Source: Vallitaleaceae bacterium (GTDB taxonomy: Bacteria; Bacillota; Clostridia; Lachnospirales; Vallitaleaceae). Taken from it: a stretch of 32,903 bases of DNA. Below, piece after piece: positions 10,001 through 17,514 of this stretch (its first letter is position 1; every line of letters starts with the position of its first letter). The stretch is taken from the NCBI GenBank assembly GCA_028277605.1, contig JANQFZ010000078.1:1-32903 (forward strand), in the 5' to 3' direction. A program made the translations under genes and the position numbers. The notes beneath the pieces were generated by a model that was not told the DNA's origin, searched no databases, and worked only from the letters and a program-made list of their open reading frames with translations.

Positions 10001-10128
10001 GGAACCTCAATATTAGGAAACAAATCAATAGCAAGCCTAGTAAAAGAAACGAAGCCAAGAACTACAACAATTAATATAAGCATAACCGTTGTTACTGGTC
10101 TTTTTACAGAGAGACTCGATAAGTTCAT
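7006..10128 (-). CDS. RND-family efflux pump (HAE1/AcrB-type, SwrC-like)
   Basis: Proton-driven inner membrane transporter of 1040 residues, the usual length for HAE1-type RND pumps. Membrane segment 1 (about 12-30) is followed by the first periplasmic-type loop with pore-domain features (RPIEEVVGTVENIDSIQSMT). Segments 2-6 include TM4 with GIGMLVDNSVVVLENIYR, where Asp396 is the proton-relay residue. A second large loop follows, then segments 8-12 with GIVVNNAIVLIAYINTRR. The C-terminus is a basic tail rich in KKKREKRRAKRK. Firmicute relatives such as SwrC/YerP export surfactin-type lipopeptides and other amphiphiles; the substrate here is unknown. The start overlaps the end of the adaptor gene by four bases (ATGA), with GGAG 9 bases upstream, so the two are translationally coupled. 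Confidence 0.95.
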   Translation of the reverse strand: MNLSSLSVKRPVTTVMLILIVVVLGFVSFTRLAIDLFPNIEVPVAIVNTTYSNVAPAEIETMITRPIEEVVGTVENIDSIQSMTMEGSSIVVVLFNYGTDMQYSTLKIREKVDMIKPYLPEGASDPMVMQYDINAQPIMQIGVSGSNLTTLKEYAETTLKTGLEQIAGVASISVSGGYENYISIKVHTEKLNGYGLSMDTLAQMLAAENINLPAGSVNKGDKELLVRTVGEFDSIDQIKDTKITLKTGSVIQLSDVADINLSNKELETISKINGKPAVSLSIQKQSGTNTVNVADKVREKVEALNMESDYDIDIIVDLSVYIKRSISQVGNNAIIGGVLAVLVLFIFLRNVRSTIIIGLSVPISVIATFALIYFNNITLNMMTLGGLALGIGMLVDNSVVVLENIYRYRQEGYSKVKAAVEGAKEVAMSVTASTFTTIAVFLPMVFVEGITSIMFRELALTVTFSLLSSLVVALTLIPMMSSKMLKVDEMRGEHHVTKFRIFGAILDKTDKIYSSVETTYQSLLKWAIKHRKTVIFSAIALFVGSILSIQLIGVEFFPTADEGNFTIDIELENGAQVTDTGEAIDTIVARLEGIDEIEKIFSNTSGGNFVDVSQNKGQIQGVLKSVSERERSVFEVTEEIEERIKHIPGVKTTVTSQSSMMGVSGGSPITISIKGDDFEVLGQLSDQVVDRVKKVEGTKNVVSSLSETIPQVEIKLKRERASIYGLTTAQVANSVKAVIDGRTATKYKMDGEEIDVIIEGDAIYSESISNLKQVLIQSPTGAVVPLELIADVSISMGPVHLDREDQSRVINITSDIQERDLASVMADIRAEGASISVPKGYTINYGGEMEDINEAFGDLFLALGLAVLLVYMILAAQFESLLTPFIIMFSTPLAFAGGLLGLLISGRTINITSLIGFILLSGIVVNNAIVLIAYINTRRSKGEERNEAIIKAGPIRLRPILMTTLTTVLAMIPLGLGIGEGAELQAPMATVVIFGLLVATLLTLIFIPVVYTVIDDFVTKRKKKREKRRAKRKQALAANK

Positions 10129-11435
10129 TGCGCATCACTCCTTACTACATCAATTAATGTATCCTCATTAATAAATCCAATTCCCTTTGTTATATACAAC
10201 TCTTCTTCTACAACACCTTTGGTTATTTGGATATATTCACCCGTATCAAGTCCTACCTCAACTTCTCTTAGTACAGCTTTTTCACTATCTTCCTCACTCA
10301 TATATAGGTAGGTTTTTCCTTCTCTATCAAAAACAGCATTCCCTTTAACATATAGGCTATTCTTTTCCTCTTGTATTTTCAATTTGATATCAGCAAACAT
10401 ACCTGGTTTAATTAATCCAGTAGTATTATTAATATCAATCTCTACAGCATATAATAAGGTTCTTAAATCTGCGGAAGGACTAATAGAGGTAATGGTTCCT
10501 TTGAATGCTTTATCTTCAATAGATTCTATGAATACGTCTACTTCATTACCCTTAACTAACTGATTAACCATATTCTCAGTAACATCAAGATGAACCTTGA
10601 CAGTATCCATAGCCTCTATAGTGATAGCAGGCTGTGCATTAGAAGCAAACACATCTTCAACAATATTGACAGCTGTCACAAATCCCTGAATGGGTGCATC
10701 ATAGGTCATATCGACTAATGTATCTTCTGCTCTACTAAAACCATCACTAGCTTGCGTATAAGATGCTTGCGCTTGCTTTGCTGCAACCTTAGCATTATCT
10801 ACACCAATATTTGCTTGACTTAATGCCTGTTCTGCCTGCTCTAACTGCTTGGTTATTAAGTCAAGTGTTGTATCAGAAGCCTGTAATTTCATCTGCTCAT
10901 ATTCTGCTTCTGACACAATGCCTTCTATATAAAGCTGTTCATATTTTGATAAATTATCTACAGCATGTAAATACTGCTCATAGCTTTTATCATAATTAAC
11001 TTTAGCTAAATCATAGCCTATCTGTGCTTGTTTTACTGCTTGATTGGCATTCTTAATGCCTAAGGAGGCTTGTTCGACACCTGCTGAAGCTGCAGATAAA
11101 CCTGCTTTTGCTTGAGTCACTTGACTTTCTACACTGGAAGTATCCAGTTTAAATAAAATATCGCCTTCTTTAACACTGTCTCCAACCTTTACTGTAATCT
11201 CGTCTACAAGTGCAGGTACAGTCGGAATAACTTGAACAGTTTTTTCTGCACTAATCGTACCTGTTAATATTGCATAATCGGATAGTGTTCCTTTGGTGAC
11301 CTTTTCAACTTCAACCGTTACATACTTTTTCTCTGGAGCTTGCGAAACTTCTTCATTGTTATTATTAATCACTCGTGGAACTATAATAACACCTGCTAAA
11401 GCCAAAATGACCAAAACTATGATTACCTTTTTCAT
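10125..11435 (-). CDS. RND membrane fusion protein (HlyD/AcrA-type adaptor)
   Basis: Adaptor of 436 residues linking the RND pump to an exit duct. It has one N-terminal membrane anchor (about 3-23) and no lipobox. A lipoyl/biotinyl-like half motif lies at about 78-98 (VDEITVKVGDSVKEGDILFKLD). A long Ala- and Gln-rich coiled-coil hairpin spans about 105-235. The second lipoyl half follows (DAPIQGFVTAVNIVEDVFAS), then a beta-barrel domain (VDVFIESIEDKAFKGTITSI) and a membrane-proximal domain ending near 436. The long hairpin (about 65 residues per arm) is the type that docks onto TolC tips. AGGAGG lies just before the ATG. It is 12 bases downstream of tetR and overlaps the pump gene by four bases. 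Confidence 0.92.
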   Translation of the reverse strand: MKKVIIVLVILALAGVIIVPRVINNNNEEVSQAPEKKYVTVEVEKVTKGTLSDYAILTGTISAEKTVQVIPTVPALVDEITVKVGDSVKEGDILFKLDTSSVESQVTQAKAGLSAASAGVEQASLGIKNANQAVKQAQIGYDLAKVNYDKSYEQYLHAVDNLSKYEQLYIEGIVSEAEYEQMKLQASDTTLDLITKQLEQAEQALSQANIGVDNAKVAAKQAQASYTQASDGFSRAEDTLVDMTYDAPIQGFVTAVNIVEDVFASNAQPAITIEAMDTVKVHLDVTENMVNQLVKGNEVDVFIESIEDKAFKGTITSISPSADLRTLLYAVEIDINNTTGLIKPGMFADIKLKIQEEKNSLYVKGNAVFDREGKTYLYMSEEDSEKAVLREVEVGLDTGEYIQITKGVVEEELYITKGIGFINEDTLIDVVRSDAQ

Positions 11436-11446
11436 AACTTTACCTC

Positions 11447-12070
11447 CTAAAATGGTTTGGTATGAACCTCAATACCAAATAATGTCCTAAGTAAGCTTTT
11501 TAATGGTATTTCAATAAACTGAATCATATTTTCAATAAATTCTTTTTCATTCTTACTTTCTCTTAGCATGATACAAGTACCTTCAACAGCACATACTGCT
11601 AATGCTTTAGAGAATAACTCGCCTCTTATTATCTTCCTATCCTTACTTACCTGTGGTAGTATGTTCATAATAAAGTACTTTTCAAATCCATCACTAAAAT
11701 TTTGTTTCATCTTTTCATAACTTGAACCTTGACTTTTTTCAAGGAGAATATATAGTTCATCTTTTCTCCCTTTCCTAGCTTTTACCATGCTTCCAATAAT
11801 TAAATCAAGATAATCCATGGTGTTCATCTTCATTGAATTGCAATGATATTGGTAATGAATCTCCAGCTCTTTTAAATGATCAACTACTGGCTGAACGATA
11901 AACGAAAACAGACTATGTTTATTCTCAAAGTATCTGTATAGATTGCCTACGGATATACCGGCCTGTGAAGCTATAGCTCTCATGGACGCTTTGCCATAAC
12001 CATTTTTTTTAAACTCTTCAATAGCTGATAAACGTATCTTTTCTCTTATTTCATCTTTAAGGACTTGCAT
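11447..12070 (-). CDS. TetR-family regulator of the efflux operon
   Basis: Transcriptional repressor of 207 residues. The N-terminal helix-turn-helix is clear (IREKIRLSAIEEFKKNGYGK, ASMRAIASQAGISVGNLYRY, FENKHSLF). The remaining ligand-binding helices are unique to the protein, as usual for the family. It is the first gene of the operon, 12 bases ahead of the adaptor, so it most likely controls its own promoter at 12106-12134 and the pump genes in response to a pumped compound. The ATG at 12070 is 12 bases from GGAGG, a rather long spacing; the TTG nearer to it is out of frame. Confidence 0.9.
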   Translation of the reverse strand: MQVLKDEIREKIRLSAIEEFKKNGYGKASMRAIASQAGISVGNLYRYFENKHSLFSFIVQPVVDHLKELEIHYQYHCNSMKMNTMDYLDLIIGSMVKARKGRKDELYILLEKSQGSSYEKMKQNFSDGFEKYFIMNILPQVSKDRKIIRGELFSKALAVCAVEGTCIMLRESKNEKEFIENMIQFIEIPLKSLLRTLFGIEVHTKPF

Positions 12071-12105
12071 TCCAATAATAAACCTCCGTTTATTTTTACT
12101 TCCTT

Positions 12106-12134
12106 ATCTTATCAGCTGTTTTTATCATTGTCAA
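12106..12134 (-). promoter_or_regulatory. Promoter of the tetR-adaptor-RND-TolC operon
   Basis: TTGACA at 12134-12129, a 17-base spacer and TAAGAT at 12111-12106, followed about 20 bases later by GGAGG. It lies in the 102-base gap between the two tetR genes, so the efflux operon has its own start separate from the upstream tetR. Confidence 0.75.
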
Positions 12135-12172
12135 TATCTTCAATAAAAAATAATGGAATCTTAAGAATAGTA

Positions 12173-12787
12173 TTATGTTTTTATTACTTTGTTTAATTCC
12201 AATTGAAGCCAATCCAACATCAAATCAAAGCTAGCCTTTGTCAACTCTTTATTCTGATGCACATAATAATCTCTTAAAACCCCATTTTTAAAACTTGTTA
12301 TAGTAACTGCTAGAATTTTAGCTTTTTCCTTCGTCAATCCTTGAGTTAAGAGTACTTGAGTTAAATACTCTAAACTAATGTCATAGAGTTTAGAATAAGT
12401 TTTCTTTAAAGAAATAGGTGCGTTAGGAGATCCTGCAAGCGAAACGAGTTGAGACCACAGTTTCTGACATTCAATTTGTTTCAAATCATAGATGTGGCTA
12501 CTAAAATCTGATACTACAGCACGCATGGATTTAACTGGCTCTTGTATATTCATTGACCAACGTTGGCTGAGAGATTTTATCTCCTCTCTCATTGAGTATT
12601 CTAGCAACTCGTCAATCAAGCCATCTCGATTGTTAAAATACCTAACCAAAGTCATGGGTGTCACACCAGCCGCTTTTGCTGCACCTCTAAAACTAAATTC
12701 TAATAAGCCAACTTCTTCTAAGTATGCACCCGTACTCTTTAATAATTCAATGCGCCTTTTATCCTCACCATATTTTTTTTGATTCAA
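12173..12787 (-). CDS. TetR-family regulator, second
   Basis: Repressor-like protein of 204 residues. The DNA-binding part at about 10-60 reads RRIELLKSTGAYLEEVGLLE, then FRGAAKAAGVTPMTLVRYFN, NRDGLIDELL. The C-terminal helices resemble no ligand class I can name. The protein is unlike the TetR encoded just downstream, so this is not a recent duplication. Its promoter (12894-12922) overlaps a perfect 19-bp inverted repeat, strongly suggesting self-regulation. No obvious target other than itself lies next to it; the efflux operon 100 bases downstream could be a second target or be reached by read-through. The ribosome binding site AGGAGGGA precedes the ATG. Confidence 0.88.
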   Translation of the reverse strand: MNQKKYGEDKRRIELLKSTGAYLEEVGLLEFSFRGAAKAAGVTPMTLVRYFNNRDGLIDELLEYSMREEIKSLSQRWSMNIQEPVKSMRAVVSDFSSHIYDLKQIECQKLWSQLVSLAGSPNAPISLKKTYSKLYDISLEYLTQVLLTQGLTKEKAKILAVTITSFKNGVLRDYYVHQNKELTKASFDLMLDWLQLELNKVIKT

Positions 12788-12864
12788 AATTTATCCCTCC
12801 TAATTATCACAATAGCAGGTATACTTAGAAGGTGTAATGAATAGATTTAACCAATCATAACTAC

Positions 12865-12909
12865 TATATAGTGATAACATTGTTACGGTTACAATGTTAT
12901 CACTATATA
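12865..12909. promoter_or_regulatory. Predicted TetR operator: 19-bp perfect inverted repeat
   Basis: Arms TATATAGTGATAACATTGT (12865-12883) and its exact complement (12891-12909) are separated by 7 bases. Each arm plus part of the loop contains an imperfect 16-base palindrome of the form GTNANAAN/NTTNTNAC, so two TetR dimers could bind side by side. It covers the -10 element and most of the spacer of the promoter at 12894-12922. No T-run follows on either strand, so it is not an intrinsic terminator. Confidence 0.7.
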
Positions 12910-12922
12910 ATTATACTGTCAA
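12894..12922 (-). promoter_or_regulatory. Promoter of the second tetR gene
   Basis: TTGACA at 12922-12917, a 17-base spacer and TAACAT at 12899-12894. The -10 lies inside the right arm of the inverted repeat, which would block RNA polymerase when repressor is bound. Confidence 0.65.
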
Positions 12923-13037
12923 CAGTTCTTTTAGCTTGAGAACATTTTTTTGGTAAAATCTCCTATCACTCTATTAAATATAGCTTCTCTAGATTAATTA
13001 GAAATGAATAGAATATTAAATTTTGATTAGAAAAAAA

Positions 13038-13070
13038 AGCTATCTAAAGACCATTGGTCTTTAGACAGCT
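13038..13070 (-). terminator. Terminator overlapping the end of the TerB/DnaJ gene
   Basis: 15-bp stem (AGCTATCTAAAGACC / GGTCTTTAGACAGCT, one G-U pair) with a 3-base loop. It is followed on the minus strand by a run of eight T (13031-13038). The stop codon at 13061-13063 lies inside the stem. Confidence 0.85.
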
Positions 13071-13948
13071 CTTAATTTCTTAAAATACTCATAGGCTTCA
13101 TTAATTTCTGTAATTTTTTTATTGGTAAAATTAATATAGTCTTGCGGCATTCCTTTGGATGCCATCCTATCTGGATGGTACTCTTTAACCTTTTTTCTAT
13201 ATGCCTTTTTTATTTCTGCCATACTTGCATTTTGATTAACATCTAGTACTTCGGCATACTTTTTAGATAAATAACTTGAACTAGTGGTTTTACTGAAAGA
13301 CTCCTTATTTCCTTGAAAGGATTGTCCTTGGACAAAAATATTCTTTATACTTCTATACTCATAGTCTGATAAACCAAGCTCTAATAAAATATTTCTAACA
13401 TTCAAGTCCTCATTCTCTGACATACCACCATTTTGCATAGCAACTGAAACCAGAAGATACGCAATGGCTACATGCACTTCTCTTCTCCTATAGTAATGAT
13501 GAATGACTCTAACAAAGGACTTATACTCATCAGGATGATTTTTCCCATAATCAAAAGCTTCAGAATAACTATCTAGTTCATTACCCGTGATTCTAAAATT
13601 ATTGGATATAAATCTTTTGATAATTGTTATTTCTTCCTTACTGACGTTACCATCTGATTTGGCCACAATTGCAGCTAATGCCATAATAGATGCAATAACT
13701 GGGTTTTTCCCATTAAAAGCTTCTTTATCGTGCATATGATTTTGAAACTTAGGATATTTTCTGGGCATGAAAAGGATAATAAAAATTAATAAAGGAAAAA
13801 AATAAGTTGCTATGCCCCACAGCCAAAAACTTCTCCCTTTCATCCATGCAATAACCCCTGCTACTAAAGCAAAAAAGAGGTTAATGAATAGAATGCCTGA
13901 ATTGAAGATAAAAGCAATTAAACCTTGAATAATACTAAGTAAACCCAT
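13061..13948 (-). CDS. Membrane-anchored TerB-like/DnaJ-domain protein
   Basis: Protein of 295 residues with three parts. Two membrane segments lie at about 8-35 and 40-61. A TerB/DjlA-like helical domain at about 83-205 contains the acidic SDGNVSKEEITIIKRFI signature. A C-terminal J-domain at about 229-292 keeps the His-Pro-Asp motif at 258-260, which is essential for stimulating DnaK ATPase. This order (membrane, TerB, J-domain at the end) is that of DjlA-type co-chaperones, which bring Hsp70 to the membrane. The ribosome binding site GGGAG precedes the ATG. It is a single-gene unit with its own promoter and terminator. Confidence 0.88.
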   Translation of the reverse strand: MGLLSIIQGLIAFIFNSGILFINLFFALVAGVIAWMKGRSFWLWGIATYFFPLLIFIILFMPRKYPKFQNHMHDKEAFNGKNPVIASIMALAAIVAKSDGNVSKEEITIIKRFISNNFRITGNELDSYSEAFDYGKNHPDEYKSFVRVIHHYYRRREVHVAIAYLLVSVAMQNGGMSENEDLNVRNILLELGLSDYEYRSIKNIFVQGQSFQGNKESFSKTTSSSYLSKKYAEVLDVNQNASMAEIKKAYRKKVKEYHPDRMASKGMPQDYINFTNKKITEINEAYEYFKKLRAV

Positions 13949-13992
13949 TCAGATTTCTCCCTATCATAAAAATTAAATTGGATCAATTTTTC

Positions 13993-14021
13993 TTATTATA
14001 CATTATATCAAACTGTGTCAA
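13993..14021 (-). promoter_or_regulatory. Promoter of the TerB/DnaJ gene
   Basis: TTGACA at 14021-14016 with TAATAA at 13998-13993 after 17 bases. An overlapping TATAAT at 14000-13995 is spaced 15 bases. Confidence 0.5.
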
Positions 14022-14079
14022 GCTAAGACATATTTTTCTTTAGTTATATGGTAAAGGGTCAGTTGTGAATAGTAGTAAC

Positions 14080-14105
14080 AAAAAAAATCAGCCTAACAGA
14101 CTGAT
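14080..14105 (-). terminator. Terminator of the GH26-like gene
   Basis: 8-bp stem with one G-U pair (ATCAGCCT at 14087-14094, AGACTGAT at 14098-14105) and a 3-base loop. It is followed on the minus strand by a T-run and lies 60 bases after the stop codon at 14165. Confidence 0.75.
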
Positions 14106-14164
14106 ATATAGTGATTCTCCTTATAATGTAAGACCGACTTATGTATACTAAATATATTAATGTG

Positions 14165-15931
14165 CTAATAAAGAATTTCTTGATTATTAGGATCCCACAA
14201 CCGAACTTCCTGTAATACAGTACTATCGCTATGTGATTGAATGGACAACGTTAAAGCTCCCGGTTGAACATTGTGAAAATATATAGATGAAACTCTACCA
14301 TAATCTATAGCTGCCATTCCACCATCCACAGAACCAAGCTTGGATGATATCAACTGACTAACCACTCCCACCTCTCCTGTTACATCTAACCGATACATAC
14401 CTGATGCGGTTAGAATAACTTGGACTTGTTTTGTTTCGCCATTGGCATACGAACCAATTAGACCACCCGATTGTATGGATTGTGGTTTTGCTGTAATGGT
14501 TGCAGATGGTCCACTACCGTTAGTATTTATTGGTATAACCTTAAAAACATAAGTTCTATCATTCGTTAAATTACTTATTAACTTCGAGGTTAAAGTAGTT
14601 GATAATCTCACTGAATCGTATTCAATATCATAAGTGGCAGCTCCTGCTGATGCATTCCAGTTTAACGTAACCTGACTGTCAGCAGGAGTTGCTCTTAAGC
14701 CCGATACAGCTTCTGGCTTCTCAGTTGAAGAAGATCCTGAATAGTGAATAAAATTTGGATTATGAACAACTTTGTTCATCCAGTAGGCTTTAACATCTGA
14801 AAAAGCTTCAACACGTGAATCTCCCCAGTGAGCAGGCCAATGATGCCCAACCCAATTAGAATTAATATAGGTAAGATATTGAATATTATACGCTTCAATC
14901 ACTTCAATCAAGCGATCAATGTATTCTAAAAAAGCGTTACTATGACTGGCTCCTGCCGCTGCCGCCCATTCTGTAGGCGCTTTCTGATAAGCTGCTTCTG
15001 CTATAAGAATCGGTTTTCTACTACTGGACCAGTCCAAACTCTGCTGTAGGTTAGAGTCAATTCTCGAACCATCATAACCTATGGTCCTCACAAAATCGTT
15101 TGCTTCATCTGTGCCAATGGATAAATCATGATTAAAAGCTGAAAAACCTATATAGTCAACATACTGATTGCCTGGATATAAAGCTTTAACTTCACCAAAG
15201 CCTCTAACGGGATGGTATACGAACTTAACATTAGAAGCACCTTCTTCATCTCTTATCATTCTAGCAATTTTATTATAAGCATCATGATAGGCTTTGATAT
15301 CTATATCAGCTGGATCTACTAATGATATATCATCATAGATATTGATACCCATAGCATTATACTTATCTAGTATGGTTGTGAACTCCTGACCACTCGCGTT
15401 AGCCATCATTAGTAAATTCACTTCGTAACCAATACGTACTAGAAAAGTGATGTTGGGATAATGCTTGAATTTTTGAGCAAACTTTTTAATATTAGCATCC
15501 CATTTGTTGGTATATGCAATATCTTTTGTTGCCTTGTAAACACAGCTTGGATCATAGCCGTTAGGGTCATGCGGATTAAGATGTCCATAGCCTCCCGCAA
15601 TTGGATTATCTTTGATACTGATGGCAATTAAAGCTGTAGCATTTGGATAATTTTGGCTTACCCAATGCAAATATGGAGCTGAATCATCAAAATACTTACC
15701 ATCATCCCCTTGATTAATCGTGCCAGTATATATCTCACCATAATGTGAGGTGCCTGCTGGTGCAGTTCCAATACCGCTAACATAGCCTTCAAACTCATCT
15801 TGATAAGTTTGTCCTATAAGTAATGTTGTTTTTGATCTAAGTTCTTCTGAATTTGTGTAGCATGGTGTGAGCATAGAGGTTAGTAAAACAGCCATTAAAA
15901 CTAGACATAAGAACTTATTTGTTCTCTTCAT
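14165..15931 (-). CDS. Secreted GH26-like glycoside hydrolase with FN3 domain
   Basis: Exported protein of 588 residues with a signal peptide at about 1-27. The catalytic TIM-barrel region (about 34-395) resembles GH26 beta-mannanases. FLVRIGYEVN places a candidate acid/base Glu at 170, in the strand where GH26 has R-x-x-H-E. YPGNQYVDYIGFSAFN (252-267) matches the family's G-D-x-Y-V-D-W-I-G block. KPILIAEAAY places the candidate nucleophile at Glu312. A fibronectin type III domain follows (about 406-485), then a beta-rich C-terminal module (about 490-588) that could bind carbohydrate. Likely substrate is mannan or a related beta-glycan. The Tyr instead of His before Glu170 is unusual for GH26, so the exact family is uncertain. 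GAGGAGG precedes the ATG. It is transcribed alone. Confidence 0.7.
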   Translation of the reverse strand: MKRTNKFLCLVLMAVLLTSMLTPCYTNSEELRSKTTLLIGQTYQDEFEGYVSGIGTAPAGTSHYGEIYTGTINQGDDGKYFDDSAPYLHWVSQNYPNATALIAISIKDNPIAGGYGHLNPHDPNGYDPSCVYKATKDIAYTNKWDANIKKFAQKFKHYPNITFLVRIGYEVNLLMMANASGQEFTTILDKYNAMGINIYDDISLVDPADIDIKAYHDAYNKIARMIRDEEGASNVKFVYHPVRGFGEVKALYPGNQYVDYIGFSAFNHDLSIGTDEANDFVRTIGYDGSRIDSNLQQSLDWSSSRKPILIAEAAYQKAPTEWAAAAGASHSNAFLEYIDRLIEVIEAYNIQYLTYINSNWVGHHWPAHWGDSRVEAFSDVKAYWMNKVVHNPNFIHYSGSSSTEKPEAVSGLRATPADSQVTLNWNASAGAATYDIEYDSVRLSTTLTSKLISNLTNDRTYVFKVIPINTNGSGPSATITAKPQSIQSGGLIGSYANGETKQVQVILTASGMYRLDVTGEVGVVSQLISSKLGSVDGGMAAIDYGRVSSIYFHNVQPGALTLSIQSHSDSTVLQEVRLWDPNNQEILY

Positions 15932-16371
15932 CCTTTTTCCTCCTCATATTTTTTATTCTTTTGTTTTTAAAGTGGAGTTGTCTTATCTTATTAGGAAGGT
16001 TTAGAAATAATGGAGTCTCTTTTTGCTTATTTAGTCTATAAATATAAAGTATTGAATTAGAAAAGACATGAATAACATTTTAGCTATGTTATGAAAAATA
16101 GTGTCACCATGCATGTATAGAAAATAATTATGTTTGTTAAAATTGTTGGCATTTGCTTGATTACTGTTACTTATACTATAAGATTTTAATAAACATTTGT
16201 CAATACTATATATTAAAATCGTGAATACTGACCACTCATAAAGGAAATATTTAATAAAATATCATGCCAAATTTGAGCTAACCAACAAATAATCAATTCT
16301 AACACATTGATATACCCTTATTATACACTCCTGTTTGTATGAATATAATCATAATTATATTGTACTGTATA
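15932..16371. other. Intergenic region with a long leader for the GH26-like gene
   Basis: No gene is seen here. The only clear promoter (16175-16203, minus strand) leaves an untranslated leader of about 235 bases before the ATG at 15931. That leader contains an ATAACAT/ATGTTAT hairpin near 16069-16092. I see no recognisable riboswitch. The rest is AT-rich sequence. Confidence 0.4.
16175..16203 (-). promoter_or_regulatory. Promoter of the GH26-like gene
   Basis: TTGACA at 16203-16198, a 17-base spacer and TATAGT at 16180-16175. Confidence 0.65.
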
Positions 16372-16399
16372 ATCCCCACCTTGTTTACAAGGTGGGGAT
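16372..16399. terminator. Strong GC-rich hairpin after the rhodanese gene
   Basis: Perfect 13-bp inverted repeat (ATCCCCACCTTGT / ACAAGGTGGGGAT), 20 bases after the stop at 16420. It has no T-run on either strand, so it may be a transcript-end stabiliser or a weak terminator. Confidence 0.45.
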
Positions 16400-16419
16400 A
16401 TAATAGGTTACTCATTTTT

Positions 16420-17424
16420 TTATTGTACGGTCTCAAAACCGTTATTTTTCCATCCTAGAGGAGCATTAGCACCCACGCCGATTCCACCATTTAAAGATAC
16501 TGCATCGTACCCTAATAATCGTAATCCAGCTACGGTTTGCCCCGCTGTTTGACCTGAATAGCAGTATACTACTATTTTTTTATCTGTTGGAAGCGTTGAA
16601 AACTGCTTTTCCATACCCACTCCCCAAGGTATATTTTGTGCCCCAACAATATGTTCCTCTTCATAGTCTTTCGCACTTCTTATAGATAGTAAATAGAATT
16701 CATCTATGTCTTCAATCATATCTGCAAGTTTTTTTTCCGATACCTTATAATTCTTAAAAGTTGTGTCCTTTACTTCATCTAATCCTGCATAGTATTCAGA
16801 TAGAGCGTTAACAATTTCTGCACTAACCTCATATGTTTCTGTTCCAAAAGTATTAGCAGTTGTCTCTGCTAAAGCTTCATAGCCTTCTACTTTTGATATA
16901 CCAAAGTTCCATCCAAGGTTAACACTTCTTGCATTAATACCTGCTAAGTTAAGGGTCATCACTGCCTGACCTGCTGTTTGTCCTGAATAGCAGTAAATAA
17001 ACACTTCTTTATTTTGAGGTATTTTTGTGATGTTATCTCTTATTGCTGTTCCCCAAGGTACGTTAATCGCTCCTTTTATATGACTTTCCTCATAATCCTT
17101 TGCTTGACGAATATCTATGATGATCATTTCATTCCCAGCTTTGACTTTATCTATAAATTCTTGTTGATCAATTTTATAGATATGCTCTGGCATATTAGCA
17201 AAATAATTATGGATGCCATCTTCTAAGACATTATCTATCGTTTCTGTCTCATCAGTGTTTTCTTCAGTGTTTTCTTCAGTATTTTCTTCAGTGTCTGTAT
17301 TATGCTGATTGGATAAATTCATGGATGAAGAAGGAGCCTCTTGTTTTTTAGATTGACAACCACTAGCACCAATGATACATACCACTACTAAACACAGTAT
17401 AAGTAAACTTTTTAACTTATTCAT
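16420..17424 (-). CDS. Lipoprotein with two rhodanese domains
   Basis: Surface lipoprotein of 334 residues. The lipobox ends at Cys23 (GASGC). An acidic Thr/Glu-rich linker (about 43-62) contains the repeated unit EENT. Two rhodanese domains follow (about 84-185 and 228-332), each with the DIR/SIR...DYEE.HI.GA.N.PWG pattern. Both have the same active loop, CYSGQTAGQ, with catalytic Cys145 and Cys288, so neither domain is the usual inactive copy. Outside the cytoplasm such proteins may handle sulfane sulfur or thiosulfate; the actual substrate is unknown. Thr occupies the place of the common Arg in the C-x-x-G-x-R loop. AAGGAG lies 8 bases before the ATG. Confidence 0.9.
   Translation of the reverse strand: MNKLKSLLILCLVVVCIIGASGCQSKKQEAPSSSMNLSNQHNTDTEENTEENTEENTDETETIDNVLEDGIHNYFANMPEHIYKIDQQEFIDKVKAGNEMIIIDIRQAKDYEESHIKGAINVPWGTAIRDNITKIPQNKEVFIYCYSGQTAGQAVMTLNLAGINARSVNLGWNFGISKVEGYEALAETTANTFGTETYEVSAEIVNALSEYYAGLDEVKDTTFKNYKVSEKKLADMIEDIDEFYLLSIRSAKDYEEEHIVGAQNIPWGVGMEKQFSTLPTDKKIVVYCYSGQTAGQTVAGLRLLGYDAVSLNGGIGVGANAPLGWKNNGFETVQ
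17252..17293 (-). repeat. 12-bp tandem repeat inside the rhodanese gene
   Basis: About three and a half copies of a 12-base unit (TCAGTGTTTTCT on the plus strand), encoding the acidic EENT linker repeats after the lipobox. Copy number may vary by slippage without shifting the frame. Confidence 0.7.
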
Positions 17425-17514
17425 AGCATTGACTCCTTATAATTAAATTCATAATGATTGGTTAAACTATTTTTTATTATCTTTTTAATTCATGTAATAA
17501 TTGAATGAACTTGT

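Noticed and set aside
12865..12909. Intrinsic terminator
   Set aside because: The hairpin is AT-rich with no T-run on either strand, and it overlaps a promoter.
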